Positions 26,313 through 35,662 are shown, numbered from the stretch's first letter. The stretch is DNA of 64,000 bases from Isosphaeraceae bacterium (GCA_026004735.1 BPJS01000001.1:1550001-1614000), one strand, 5' to 3'. Program-made: numbers and translations. Notes: generated from the sequence alone by a model not told the origin.

Positions 26313-26397
26313 CGAAGGTGACTCGCTGCGGCTGGTTGCGGTTCGACGCCTCAATGAAATGCAGAGCGCGACCCGATAGACCGTCGGACGGTTCCCG

Positions 26398-27699
26398 TCA
26401 GGACTGGTGCGATCGATACGTCTGGGGCACGTAGGGCGGCAGCCGCTTGGCTGCCCGAGCCTCCTGGTTGATCCGGGCGAAACGAACCAGCCCGTCAACA
26501 AGCGGAATGCTGGGCCAGTCGTCGCCGATCAGCGGTCGGGCGTAAGCGAGATAGTCGTCGGTCACGTCCACGCCCGACGCGGCAATCCAGGCCTTAGGGA
26601 ACCGGCGATCCTTGGCGGCCACCTGTGCCAGCGGCACCTGGTCGTAGCGGACGGAGTATGTCAACCGGCTCCGGTCCCGGAGGATCGTCGCCATCAGTCC
26701 GTTCTGGCCAGAACGCGCGATCTCGACGGCATGCAGTCCGACCTGATAGGCCTCGTCGAGGTCGACCGTCGACGCATAGGCGATCGCGTTCCGCCAGTCG
26801 GTTCCGGGAACCTGGCCCCGTGCCTTGCCGGGAACGGGCAGCTTCAGGCTGTTCAGATAGTTCACCACGATCTGAGCGACCGTGGCCTGGCTGGCGCTAA
26901 ACTGAACATGGCCAAAGCTATCCCGGACCACACCCAACTCGCCGACGTCGAAGCCTTCGCTGATCACGACGAGGCATCGGCCGTCGCGTTTCAACTGAGC
27001 GATCACGTTCTCGCCAAGCTGCTCAAGTGTCAGCCCCGCCTCGGCCATGTAAATCTGCAAGGGCATCTCCCGCCGCGGGTCGGCCAGCCGAGCAGCCGCC
27101 GGGATAAACCCAATCTTGCGGCCCATCGCCTGAATCACGAGGACCGGATCCGGCGGACAGCTCCCGGCGTTTTCCTCATTGGCCTGACGCACGTACTGGG
27201 CCATATATCGCGCCACCGACCCATAACCGGGCGAATGGTCTAGAAGGCTGAACTGCTCGTCGCCGAGGTCGTTGTCGATCGTCTTCGGCACACCGACGGC
27301 CACCAGGTCCAGTCCGCGGGCTCGGGCTAGCTCGCTCACCTTGTGGGCCGTGTCCTGCGAGTCGTTCCCTCCGATGTAGAAGAAAAAGCCGATGCCGTGT
27401 GCCTTGAGGACCGCAACAACCCGCTCGTAGTCCTCGGTCTGATCGGGCTTGAGCTTGTAGCGGCAGGTGCCGATCGAGCCGGCGGCAGGCGTGGTCCGCA
27501 GCAGCGCAATCTCCTGGTCAGGCGTCGCCGACAGGTCGATCAGCTCTTCTTTGAGAACCCCCTCGATCCCAAACCGGCCCGCGTACAGGGTGCCGAACAA
27601 GCTCGGATACGACCGGCAGCCTTCGACGATCCCCCGCAGTGAGTTGTTGATCACGCAGGTCGGGCCGCCCGACTGGGCGACGAGCACATTGGCTGGCAT
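26398..27699 (-). CDS. 6-phosphofructokinase, probably pyrophosphate-dependent
   Basis: 433-residue cytosolic glycolytic enzyme phosphorylating fructose 6-phosphate. The N-terminal LVAQSGGPTCVINNSLRG, the phosphoryl-donor loop IGGNDSQDT, the catalytic VPKTIDNDLG, the fructose-6-phosphate motif QAMGRKIGFI, and ISEGFDVGELG identify the group. A lysine in PKTIDND (ATP enzymes have PGTIDND) and the Asp following GGN favour PPi as donor, which makes the step reversible. Planctomycetes commonly use this type. The HAD hydrolase gene lies 118 bases upstream on the same strand. Confidence 0.9.
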   Translation of the reverse strand: MPANVLVAQSGGPTCVINNSLRGIVEGCRSYPSLFGTLYAGRFGIEGVLKEELIDLSATPDQEIALLRTTPAAGSIGTCRYKLKPDQTEDYERVVAVLKAHGIGFFFYIGGNDSQDTAHKVSELARARGLDLVAVGVPKTIDNDLGDEQFSLLDHSPGYGSVARYMAQYVRQANEENAGSCPPDPVLVIQAMGRKIGFIPAAARLADPRREMPLQIYMAEAGLTLEQLGENVIAQLKRDGRCLVVISEGFDVGELGVVRDSFGHVQFSASQATVAQIVVNYLNSLKLPVPGKARGQVPGTDWRNAIAYASTVDLDEAYQVGLHAVEIARSGQNGLMATILRDRSRLTYSVRYDQVPLAQVAAKDRRFPKAWIAASGVDVTDDYLAYARPLIGDDWPSIPLVDGLVRFARINQEARAAKRLPPYVPQTYRSHQS

Positions 27700-27817
27700 G
27701 GACGCGCGTCTCGCTTCGATGGTGATTCGGCAGGCTCGAACGTGATCCGAGCCGATCAGACCCGTCCCAGGATGACGACCGCCGGTCCGCGCCGTCTGAG
27801 CCGCAGCCCCAAAATCA

Positions 27818-28753
27818 TCAACCGGCCGCCGACCACGACGGACGCTCCGGCAGCAAGCTCTCGAACTCCGCGATCAGCCGGTCCGCATAAGAACCAGCAT
27901 AACGCCCCGCGAGAAAGCGATCGATCGCCTCATCGTAAAACCGCTGCCACGACTCCTCCTCGCGGCCGGGCAGAATCGGATAGAACAAAGCCCCATGCGC
28001 TTCAGCCGCTCGGCGGTCGCCCGGCGCGTCGCCGACCATTAAGATCCGGTCCGCCGGATACTTTCCAACAGCCGCCCGCTTCAGGTGCTCCTGCTTCGTC
28101 CCCAACTCCTGCCCCGCAATGAGGCTCACCAGCGGCTTCAGCCCGTGCTCGGTCCATTCCCGCTCCAGGGCCTCGCCCGGCGTCGCCGAGACGACCATCA
28201 CATCCGCAACACCCTGAAGCCTCTGGAGCGACTCCCGCACCAGCGGAAATGGCGGAACCTCTTGGACGATCTCCGCGACGTTCCGGTTGACCTCTTCACT
28301 CCAGGCCAACGTACGCTTCAGATCCGCATTTCCGGTCGCTTCCGCTTCCGCCTTGAGCGCAGGGTTGCCCAGCTTGCTCTCCCGAGCGACCCACGCCCGC
28401 AACCCCTCCACCCGGGGTATCGAGACGCCCCGGCGTGCCACCTCGGGCCGCTGGGCCAACAGGTCGAGCGCCTTCAGATACGCTACAAAGCGGTTGGCCC
28501 CTCGGTCCTTCGAGTACAAGTTGACAAATTCACAGGTCTCGCGGGCATACTTGGCAACCGCCGCCAGCCGAAAATGCTTGATAAACGGCGGAATGAAACA
28601 TTCCTTGTGCTTCACCTCCATCGTGTCGAAGGCACAACCGTCACTGTCGATACCGACAAAAAACTCACTTCGTCGAACAAACCCGCCAAGGGCATCGTGG
28701 GAATCGGCTGAGGCTGTCATCGGGCTGGGCGGCTCCACGGTATGGCGTGACAT
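27818..28753 (-). CDS. HAD-superfamily hydrolase
   Basis: 311-residue cytosolic phosphatase-like protein. Motif I is FVGIDSDGCAFDTME, with the two aspartates of DxD near residues 35-37; motif II is VVSATPGEAL; motif III/IV is ILMVGDAPGDRRAAE. Between motifs I and II is a long helical cap of about 150 residues (ECFIPPFIKHFRLAAVAKYA and following), larger than in common phosphoglycolate phosphatases. Motif I reads DSDGC instead of DxDGT. Substrate unknown. ATG at 28720 is an alternative start. Divergent from the Ser/Thr kinase gene at 28981. Confidence 0.8.
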   Translation of the reverse strand: MSRHTVEPPSPMTASADSHDALGGFVRRSEFFVGIDSDGCAFDTMEVKHKECFIPPFIKHFRLAAVAKYARETCEFVNLYSKDRGANRFVAYLKALDLLAQRPEVARRGVSIPRVEGLRAWVARESKLGNPALKAEAEATGNADLKRTLAWSEEVNRNVAEIVQEVPPFPLVRESLQRLQGVADVMVVSATPGEALEREWTEHGLKPLVSLIAGQELGTKQEHLKRAAVGKYPADRILMVGDAPGDRRAAEAHGALFYPILPGREEESWQRFYDEAIDRFLAGRYAGSYADRLIAEFESLLPERPSWSAAG

Positions 28754-28980
28754 CGACCGGGCATTGTCCCAATCGGCCCGGCCCGTTCCAAGAGCGATCC
28801 CCTCTCAGAAGCCCACCCGTTCAATACGCCGCCTCCGACACCTTCCATCCCGGGCTCCCAGGCCCCTGACCAAGCCAAAAAACCCAAGACAGGCCATCGC
28901 GGTTCGCGTAAGCTACTTCCGTCGCTTCTCCCGACGCAAGCGGCTGACCGCCTCGTCCGAGGTTCCACGATCCGAGCGTT

Positions 28981-30303
28981 ATGGCGTCTCACGATTCCCT
29001 GCGAACTCCCAGCCCCACACCCCCCCGCCTGGACCTGGTCAAGGTCCTTCGCGTCTCCGGCATCCTGAGCGATCGTCAATGCGACGAAATCCGCGCTCGG
29101 GTCCTCTCAGGCGACCTGCCGTTCGACGCCGAGGAACTCGCCGAACGCCTGGTTCGCGACCAGGTTCTGACCAGCTATCAGGCCTCCCGACTGCTCAAGA
29201 ACAAACCCCACGGCATGGCGCTGGGCAAATACGTCCTACTCGACAAGATCGGCGCCGGCTCGATGGGCCGCGTCTACCTGGCACGCCACCAGCTCATGAA
29301 CCGCCAGGTGGCGATCAAGATCGTCGCGCCGGAAATCTCGTCGAACAAACGAGTTGTGGCCCGTTTTCAGCGTGAGATGAAGCTCGTCGGGCGGCTCGAC
29401 CACCCCAACGTCGTCCGCGCCTTCGACGCCGACCGGATGGGCGATGCCCTTTATATCGTCATGGAGTATGTCCCCGGTAAGAGCCTGGGGCAGCTCATGA
29501 AGCTCCGGGGCAGGCTGCCGGCGGCCTCGGTCGCCCGGCAGGCGGCCCAGGCCGCGCTGGGGCTGGGCCACGCCCACGCTCAGGGGGTCGTTCACCGCGA
29601 CGTCAAGCCATCCAACATTCTCGTGGGCGACGACGGCCGCGTCCGCGTCCTCGATCTGGGGCTGGGCGTCCTTCTGGAAACCGACGGCGAGAACACGTTC
29701 ATGACCGCCGACAACATCGCCGTGGGCACGATCGACTACATGTCGCCCGAGCAGGCGATGGGCCGCCCGGTCGACGGCCGGAGCGACCTCTACAGTCTCG
29801 GCTGCACGATGTATCACGTCATCAGCGGCCAGCGGCCCTTTCCGGGCGATTCCGACGTCGAGCGCCTCGGCAAGCGCTTGAATTCGATGCCGGTTCCGCT
29901 GGCAGACAAGGTTCCCGGGCTGCCGCCTGGCCTGGCCGAGGTCATGGATCGGCTCCTGGCCATCAAACCGCAGGATCGTTATCAGACCGCTGAGGAGGCG
30001 GCCGAAGCGCTGGAGCGCGTCGGCACGATGGGGCCGTCGCGGAGCTCGGTCAGCGGAGTGTCGCTGCCGGCTGCGGCTGCTGCACCGAGCGGCTCGGCCG
30101 CCGCGCCGTCGCCGGCCGTGCAGACGGTCGTCAAGGTCGTCGAGAAGCGGGTCGAAGTTCCCGTCGAGCCCGAGTATCCCCGCTGGTTTGTTCCAATGGC
30201 CCGAATGGCCGTCGAGCACCCCCGTCGGCTTGGGGGGCTCGCCGCCGCCGCGCTGGCGATCGCCGCCGCCCTCGGATTCGGACTGGGCCGCCTGATCCGT
30301 TGA
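28981..30303 (+). CDS. Membrane-anchored Hanks-type Ser/Thr protein kinase
   Basis: 440 residues. An N-terminal helical region (residues 15-75, VLRVSGILSDRQCDEIRARV and QVLTSYQASRLL) of the kind preceding many planctomycete kinases is followed by the kinase domain (about 82-340): IGAGSMGRVY, VAIKIV, VHRDVKPSNILV, and GTIDYMSPEQA. The magnesium motif is DLG (VLDLGLG) in place of DFG, seen in some active bacterial kinases. An Ala/Ser/Pro linker leads to one C-terminal membrane helix (LAAAALAIAAALGFGLG) and almost no external part, so no external sensor domain is visible. It ends 14 bases before a convergent membrane protein gene. Confidence 0.92.
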   Translation: MASHDSLRTPSPTPPRLDLVKVLRVSGILSDRQCDEIRARVLSGDLPFDAEELAERLVRDQVLTSYQASRLLKNKPHGMALGKYVLLDKIGAGSMGRVYLARHQLMNRQVAIKIVAPEISSNKRVVARFQREMKLVGRLDHPNVVRAFDADRMGDALYIVMEYVPGKSLGQLMKLRGRLPAASVARQAAQAALGLGHAHAQGVVHRDVKPSNILVGDDGRVRVLDLGLGVLLETDGENTFMTADNIAVGTIDYMSPEQAMGRPVDGRSDLYSLGCTMYHVISGQRPFPGDSDVERLGKRLNSMPVPLADKVPGLPPGLAEVMDRLLAIKPQDRYQTAEEAAEALERVGTMGPSRSSVSGVSLPAAAAAPSGSAAAPSPAVQTVVKVVEKRVEVPVEPEYPRWFVPMARMAVEHPRRLGGLAAAALAIAAALGFGLGRLIR

Positions 30304-30317
30304 AGGCTTCCTCCGCT

Positions 30318-30992
30318 CTAAATGCGGTTCCAGGGCCAACGCAAAAACAGCACAAGCAGCGCTGCTTGCGCCCACAACAAGCTCATCCAGGCCCGACGCT
30401 GATGCTGTCGCTCCTGGAGCAACCCTAAGGCCAGCGCCGCCATCAGCATCAAAAACGCCATTCCCAGAAACAGAAGACTCAACGTCGTCAGCAGCCGCAA
30501 CACCAGCCACACCGCGAACAGGTCGGTCCCGAGCGCCCCTCCCCACCAGAGCGCGGCTCCCGAAAGCAAGGCGATGAGCGCCGTAAACGCCATCGCGCCG
30601 TGGATCGATCCCCAGGCTACGAGCGACAGATCGTCAGGCCCGCACCGCAGGGTTGTCACGATCCCGGCCACTTGTAAGACGCAGCCAGTGCCGTAGAAGA
30701 GGAGCAATCCCGGCTCCTCGGCCCCTCGGCTGACCAGGGCCCCGCCCAATTCGAGCGTCAAGATCGAAATCTGGGTGGCGACGACCACCGCCCGCCCCCG
30801 CCGCGCGTCGTCCAGCTCCGGCACTTCGCCCCAGACCCACTCGGGGATCCACAACGCCAGGCCCACCGCCACCAGGGCCAGAACCGTCCGCGTTTCAGTG
30901 GCCGCCGTCAGCCCAGCCAGGAGCAGCCCGAAGGTTCCGACGCCGTGAATCAGGTCGAACAGCCGGAGCTGCTCGCCGCCCTGGCGGCCCAT
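30318..30992 (-). CDS. Polytopic membrane protein of unknown function
   Basis: 224 residues, mostly hydrophobic, with about six or seven predicted membrane helices (GTFGLLLAGLTAATETRTVL; VLALVAVGLALWIPEWVW; LLTTLSLLFLGMAFLMLMAA and others). No family recognised and no conserved charged motif stands out. The start codon lies six bases after the stop of the SDR epimerase gene, so the two are probably co-translated. Confidence 0.7.
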   Translation of the reverse strand: MGRQGGEQLRLFDLIHGVGTFGLLLAGLTAATETRTVLALVAVGLALWIPEWVWGEVPELDDARRGRAVVVATQISILTLELGGALVSRGAEEPGLLLFYGTGCVLQVAGIVTTLRCGPDDLSLVAWGSIHGAMAFTALIALLSGAALWWGGALGTDLFAVWLVLRLLTTLSLLFLGMAFLMLMAALALGLLQERQHQRRAWMSLLWAQAALLVLFLRWPWNRI

Positions 30993-30998
30993 GACGCT

Positions 30999-32009
30999 TC
31001 AGGAGGCAGAGGCAGCCGAGGCGGGCGACCTCTCCCCCTCCCCGACGCCAAAAATCTCCCGCAACGCTCCCAACAGCTCGGGATAAAGAAACGAGTACCC
31101 AAGTGCCTGGGCTTTTCGGGGCAAGACCCGCTGACCCTTGGCAACCACGTCGGCCACCTCACCCAGAATGAGCCGCAGCAACACATCCGGAGGCCCGATC
31201 GGCAAGGCGATCCGCCACGGGGCATAAGGCTTCCAGAGGACCGAAGCCAGCGCCTTGGCGAAATCTGCATTACGCACCGGGTTCGGAGATGTGCCATTGA
31301 TCGGGCCGCGCGCTTCGGCGTGGTCGATCGCCAACAGAAAGATTCCGACGATATCCTCCAGGTGAATCCAGCTCATCCATTGCCTGCCCGAGCCGGGCAG
31401 AAACGGATTGGCGCCGCTTCCCACCGGAGCCGCTCCGCCCGGAAGCTTGAAGATCGGCGTCATCACCCCGAGGGCACCTTCGCCCAGCGCCAGGACAATA
31501 CCGGTTCGCACCACCGCCAGGCGGACGCCTAAATCCTCGACCGGCCGGGCCGCATCTTCCCACTCCCGGCAGACGACCGCCATAAAATCTGTACCCGAGG
31601 GGCTAGACTCGTCCAACTCCTCGTCACCGTGGGTACCGTAATAGCCAATCGCCGAACCCTGAACCAAAACCGCCGGTCGCCGCTCTGCGCGGGCAATCGC
31701 CGCGACCACCTGCCCGGTGCCGTAAACCCGGCTGTCCCGAATCAGTCGCTTGACCTCCGGATCCCACCGCTTCCCAAAGATATTTTCACCGGCAAGATGA
31801 ATGACGGCATCGCAACCGTGGACGTGCTCCTGCCAGCTTCCGGCAACCATCGGGTCGCCTTCGATCAGCTCAACTCCGCGCAATTCCTCGTGGCGTCGCG
31901 CTTGAGCCGGACGGCGGGTCAGAACAACCGGCGTATCGCCTCGCTCGGCGAGCCGACGCACTAACCGACGCCCGATCAAGCCCGTTCCGCCCGTGACGAA
32001 GACGCGCAT
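30999..32009 (-). CDS. TIGR01777-type NAD-dependent epimerase (SulA/YfcH-like)
   Basis: 336-residue extended SDR protein. The nucleotide-binding VFVTGGTGLIGRRLV is at residues 2-17. The family markers are VIHLAGENIFGKRWDPEVKR and GSAIGYYGTHGDEELDESSP, the latter holding the Tyr region, then MSWIHLEDIVG and GPINGTSPNPVRNADFAKAL. Homologs such as E. coli YfcH have no settled substrate. The ATG at 32009 has GGGGAG upstream. The membrane protein gene follows after six bases. Confidence 0.9.
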   Translation of the reverse strand: MRVFVTGGTGLIGRRLVRRLAERGDTPVVLTRRPAQARRHEELRGVELIEGDPMVAGSWQEHVHGCDAVIHLAGENIFGKRWDPEVKRLIRDSRVYGTGQVVAAIARAERRPAVLVQGSAIGYYGTHGDEELDESSPSGTDFMAVVCREWEDAARPVEDLGVRLAVVRTGIVLALGEGALGVMTPIFKLPGGAAPVGSGANPFLPGSGRQWMSWIHLEDIVGIFLLAIDHAEARGPINGTSPNPVRNADFAKALASVLWKPYAPWRIALPIGPPDVLLRLILGEVADVVAKGQRVLPRKAQALGYSFLYPELLGALREIFGVGEGERSPASAASAS

Positions 32010-32194
32010 CACCGTCAGCTCCCCGTGCCCCTGACGCAACGGGAGCTATCTTTGGCCGGCCAGCCCCCATCGTCAAGCCGCGGAGGCGGAGGGCGAACGA
32101 ACCAGGCCGCTCGCACATTGCGACCGCTAACCGTTCACGCACCGCGTTCGCCCAAGCCCAGCGCATCGCCTCGACCGACCCCCGGGTCGGCCAC

Positions 32195-32452
32195 TCAAGC
32201 TGCCGTCTTCTTGGCGGCGATCAGCCCAGCGATCCGCGACAGCGAGTCGAGGTGGTCGACCCCGGCCTCGTGCGCCTCGAGCACGACCCCGTACTCCTCT
32301 TCGAGAAACGTGACCAGCTTGAGCGTTCCAATTGAGTCGAGGATGCCGCCAGTAATCAGCGGCGTCTCCGAGGTCAGCTCGGACGGGTCCTCTCCCGGGA
32401 GGAATTCGCGAAGTAGATACTGCTTGACGGTCTGCTCGATCGACTCGCGCAT
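32195..32452 (-). CDS. Orphan acyl carrier protein
   Basis: 85 residues of four-helix carrier-protein type. The phosphopantetheine attachment serine lies in ITGGILDSIGTLKLVTFLEE (the usual DSL here is DSI) near residue 40. The N-terminus MRESIEQTVKQYLLREFLP and the acidic helix 2 are typical. No fatty-acid or polyketide synthase gene is adjacent; it starts 18 bases after the stop of the alkaline-phosphatase-superfamily gene. A carrier for a specialised acylation or aminoacylation is likely, but its partner cannot be named. Confidence 0.88.
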   Translation of the reverse strand: MRESIEQTVKQYLLREFLPGEDPSELTSETPLITGGILDSIGTLKLVTFLEEEYGVVLEAHEAGVDHLDSLSRIAGLIAAKKTAA

Positions 32453-32470
32453 CGTGCGGCAAGCTCCGGA

Positions 32471-34003
32471 TCAACGGACATGGTGAGGGTAAGCGGCGGC
32501 GTGGCCGTCGCGCCGAGGGCGAGCGCTCGGAACCCGATCCTCTGGAATCAGCGAACGGCCCTCCATGTACTCCGGCGCATCGATTCCCAATAACGCCAAG
32601 GCTGTGGGCGCCACGTCGGGAAGTTCGCCTGCCAAACGGTCGCCCGCACCAATCCCCGGTGCGTCGATCGCTACAATTCCATATTGAGTATGGGTGGCCG
32701 GCAGATCGGGATCGGACGCGAACCAGCGGTCGTCAAACGGACTCCATTTGGCCTGTGCCTGATAACCATCGGCCGAGGGCGCGAGAACATCGGGCAGACC
32801 ATGTTCGGCAGGGTCCAGCCCGTACCGCTCCGCCACGGGAAACGCGTCCGCGAACAACCGGCTGCCCGTCTCCGGGTCCCGGCAGTCGGCCAGGTACGCG
32901 GCGACTTCCGCCGCCAATCGAGATCGTTGGGTTCGGCCCGGCTCGACGCAGACCAACGCGGCCAGTTGCCCAAACGGGGCGAATGCCGTCGTGTGCCGCC
33001 AGTCGCAGCCGACTTCGCCCGCGACCGGACGCGGCAGCGCCGCGGCGGCCTCGGGGTTGTTCCGCAGCCGCCACCGCGCGTACCGGTGGCGCAACCGGTG
33101 GTAGCGATAACGGAACCGCGTGCCGTACCGGAGCCGCCGCTGATACCCGCCTCGCTCCAGCAACCCATTAACGCTCACCAGTGCTCGGCAGGGACCAAAA
33201 CCGTGATCCGAGACCGCAACGATCGCCGCATTCCGCCGCGCTGCCAGTTCGAGCAACCGCCCGACCGCCTCATCCAGAGCCCGGAAGCAGCCCTCAACCT
33301 CGGCAGACCATTCCGTCCGCGGCCGGACATCCGGGTCCAGCCCCATTTCCGGCCAGACCCGATGCTGCAACCCGTCAAGCAAATGGAAGTGGACCATCAG
33401 CACCGACCAATCGACCTGGGCATCAGCCCGCTCGGCCGCGCGGGCCTGAGCCAGAAAGATCTCTCGGGTCAGCCTGGCCAGGCCGCGCAGATCCTCAAGG
33501 GTCCGTGGCCTTCGCTTCCAGATGTTTTTGGGCGAGTACTCGGGCACAAGGCAGGCCAGCTCGCGGCCAAAGTCGGGACACTGACGAAACGCCGCGGACC
33601 GGTCCGGCGACTCCGCCCCCGAGACCACGATGCCCTGGATCCGTGGGGCCGGGTAAGTCATCGGCAGGTTGAGGCTGACGACCGGCCGGTCCAGGCGATC
33701 TAGCAGATGCCACAGCGTCGGAACGGCCACCCGTTCGGCGTGGTTGAAGCCGACGGTTCGGGTGCGTGCGTCGTACCAGCAGAAGTCGTGAATTCCGTGC
33801 CGCACCGGCGTGCAGCCGGTCAGGAACGACGTCCAGGCGACCGGCGTGACCATCGGCGTCGTCGACCGCAGATTGCCTCGGGCGCTGCGCCGCCAGAACG
33901 ATTCCAGGCGAGGCATCCAGCCCCGATCGAACAGGGGATCGAAGACGACCCGGGTACCACCATCAAGGCCGAGGAACAGGATGCGCGGGGCGGTGGTCGG
34001 CAT
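32471..34003 (-). CDS. Alkaline-phosphatase-superfamily phosphodiesterase/phosphohydrolase
   Basis: 510 residues, similar to the type I phosphodiesterase/nucleotide pyrophosphatase group (predicted AP-superfamily phosphohydrolases). Metal site 1 begins at ILFLGLDGGTRVVFDPL, the nucleophile threonine is in STTPMVTPVAWTSFLTGC, and later metal ligands are in LMVHFHLLDGLQHR and VAVSDHGFGPC. Near residue 300 there is a dense Arg/Tyr run (FRYRYHRLRHRYARWRLRNN). The last part (PDVAPTALALLGIDAPEYME) is the usual family end. No signal peptide is seen. It is the first gene of a pair with the orphan acyl carrier protein and is divergent from the polysaccharide export gene. Substrate unknown. Confidence 0.87.
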   Translation of the reverse strand: MPTTAPRILFLGLDGGTRVVFDPLFDRGWMPRLESFWRRSARGNLRSTTPMVTPVAWTSFLTGCTPVRHGIHDFCWYDARTRTVGFNHAERVAVPTLWHLLDRLDRPVVSLNLPMTYPAPRIQGIVVSGAESPDRSAAFRQCPDFGRELACLVPEYSPKNIWKRRPRTLEDLRGLARLTREIFLAQARAAERADAQVDWSVLMVHFHLLDGLQHRVWPEMGLDPDVRPRTEWSAEVEGCFRALDEAVGRLLELAARRNAAIVAVSDHGFGPCRALVSVNGLLERGGYQRRLRYGTRFRYRYHRLRHRYARWRLRNNPEAAAALPRPVAGEVGCDWRHTTAFAPFGQLAALVCVEPGRTQRSRLAAEVAAYLADCRDPETGSRLFADAFPVAERYGLDPAEHGLPDVLAPSADGYQAQAKWSPFDDRWFASDPDLPATHTQYGIVAIDAPGIGAGDRLAGELPDVAPTALALLGIDAPEYMEGRSLIPEDRVPSARPRRDGHAAAYPHHVR

Positions 34004-34315
34004 GGCGGAGGCTCGGCCCTCGCGGTGGGGCGGCAGACCCGGTCGATCCCACGGACGCTTGCGCCCGCCGTCCCTGGCGGCGCAAACGTCGCAATCCGTC
34101 GTGCCGTCCACGGTTCGCGGCCGGCCGGACGGATCGGTCGCGGACCCTAACGCCGCCTCGACCGTACGTCAATCCCGGCTTTCGCAGCCGTTCGGACTCA
34201 AGTTGGCCGCAGCCGCGGCCGATCGGACCAGATGAGCGGATGGCCGGGCTTGTGCGCGCGCGCCGCGTCGACAAACCCAGGGCTAGGCTCGCGGCCCAAA
34301 AGGGGGTGCCGGGTG
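34004..34315. other. Divergent promoter region
   Basis: 312 bases between the divergent phosphohydrolase and polysaccharide-export genes. No conserved site or RNA gene recognised; the open frames here are shadows. It should hold promoters for both directions. Confidence 0.45.
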
Positions 34316-35050
34316 ATGAAACGAAGGATCGCGGCTCTCCCTAAATCACGCATCCTGAACCTTTTCGCCGTCGTCCTGACGCTCCCAGAAATCGGCGGCT
34401 GCCGGGCCCTGGATCAGCACCGAAACCGCAAGATCGAGCAGCCCGGGCAGTACGACCCGCACCAGCCGCGCGAACTGCAAAAACTCTCCCACCCAGCCTA
34501 CGTGATCGAGCCGCCCGACGAACTCGAGGTCACCCTGCGACCTCCGTCGCTCGACGTCCCGGTCTCAACCGTCGTCGTCCGCTCCGACGGCGTCATCGAC
34601 CTGGGCTTCCTCGGCGAGGTCTACGTCAGCGGTCTGACCCTGCCCGAGGCCGAGCAGAAAGTGGCACAGCAAGCCGCCGCTCTGGCCGGAAACCGGACCG
34701 GCGGCGAGCCGGTTCAAGCCTCGATCCGACTGATCGGAGGCGGGCGCAGTAAGAATTACTACGTCGTCGGGGCTGGCGTCACCACCCCGGGCGCTTACCC
34801 CATCACCGGCAACGAGACCGTCCTCGATGCCATCCTCCGGGCCGGTTTGCGACGCAACGCCCTACCCGACAAAGCCTACCTAGCTCGGCCTCACCCCCCC
34901 GGCGGCCCCCCCGAGATCCTCCGGATCGACTGGGAGTGCATCCTTCGGGGCGAAACACTGACCAACTACCAGCTTATGCCCGGTGATCGGATCGTCGTTC
35001 CGGCTGGCCGCGAACCGGGCCTCCTGCCGACGCTCCTCGGCGGCGGCTAG
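34316..35050 (+). CDS. Polysaccharide export lipoprotein, Wza/SLBB type
   Basis: 244 residues. The signal peptide ends in a lipobox-like LPEIGGC near residue 28, so it is probably an outer-membrane lipoprotein. The Poly_export domain begins YVIEPPDELEVTLRPP, with VVRSDGVIDLGFLGEVYVSG and LTLPEAEQKVAQ; an SLBB domain follows (YYVVGAGVTTPGAYPITGNE, TVLDAILRAGL) ending MPGDRIVVP. This is the pattern of Wza-family exporters. No capsule synthesis gene is adjacent. AGGGGG precedes the ATG. The last 77 bases overlap the 3' end of the convergent gene at 34974-35507. Confidence 0.9.
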   Translation: MKRRIAALPKSRILNLFAVVLTLPEIGGCRALDQHRNRKIEQPGQYDPHQPRELQKLSHPAYVIEPPDELEVTLRPPSLDVPVSTVVVRSDGVIDLGFLGEVYVSGLTLPEAEQKVAQQAAALAGNRTGGEPVQASIRLIGGGRSKNYYVVGAGVTTPGAYPITGNETVLDAILRAGLRRNALPDKAYLARPHPPGGPPEILRIDWECILRGETLTNYQLMPGDRIVVPAGREPGLLPTLLGGG

Positions 35051-35507
35051 CCCGCACGAAACCCAAGCTATCGCACCCGTTCGCCTCGCGGTACGCCTGC
35101 CTTTCGAAGTGGTTGGCGTAATAGGGATCCAGCCCCCGGAGCCAGGCCCAGGCGCTAGAGGCCAGGTACGCCGGTAGAAACGCCGGACCCCATCGCTCCG
35201 CTTGCCGGACGTGGACGCGCTCATGGCGTCGGCAACGATCCAACGACTCGAGATCGCGCCCGACGATCACATGCCCCAGCGCCAAGGCCTGGGCACCAAT
35301 CGGCGTCCGCTCCAGAAGCCAGCGGCTCAGCCCCCCGTGAAACTCCAGCACGCCAGCCACGCAACGAACCCGGCCGCGCGTCGCCAAAGTCAGCAGGCCG
35401 ACAACCAGCCCCACCAGGCTGGTCGGCGCCGCCCACGCATAGCAGGCCACCCGGACGAGCCTCGACGCGGCCGGTGCTGGATTCGGTTTCGGGCCAACCA
35501 GGCTCAC
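34974..35507 (-). CDS. Membrane protein with HExxH-like motif
   Basis: 177 residues. One or two hydrophobic helices near the N-terminus (WAAPTSLVGLVVGLLTLATR) precede ALALGHVIVGRD and CRRHERVHVRQAERWGPAFL, where HERVH fits a zinc-peptidase HExxH, then LPAYLASSAWAWLRG and HFERQAYREA, whose glutamate could be the third ligand. Planctomycetes and cyanobacteria have many such short proteins of unknown activity. The GTG at 35507 is chosen because GGGGAGGG lies seven bases upstream. Its 3' end overlaps the polysaccharide export gene on the other strand by 77 bases. Confidence 0.7.
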   Translation of the reverse strand: MSLVGPKPNPAPAASRLVRVACYAWAAPTSLVGLVVGLLTLATRGRVRCVAGVLEFHGGLSRWLLERTPIGAQALALGHVIVGRDLESLDRCRRHERVHVRQAERWGPAFLPAYLASSAWAWLRGLDPYYANHFERQAYREANGCDSLGFVRASRRRGASAGGPVRGQPERRSDHRA

Positions 35508-35662
35508 AACGCCACCCTCCCCACCGATCCCTATCCTTCGCGATCCGCCTGGCCCGATCAACCATCGATCCGGTTGACCGCTCGCATCCGGCCTATGCGG
35601 CGGCTATCGTTCAAGAACCTCTTCGCCCACCTCGTGCCGCCGGATGCGGAATCGGTCTTGCC

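Noticed and set aside
32471-34003. EboF, the phosphodiesterase of ebo clusters
   Set aside because: It belongs to the right superfamily but lies 15 kb from the ebo-like genes, pairs with an acyl carrier protein, and I cannot show it groups with EboF.
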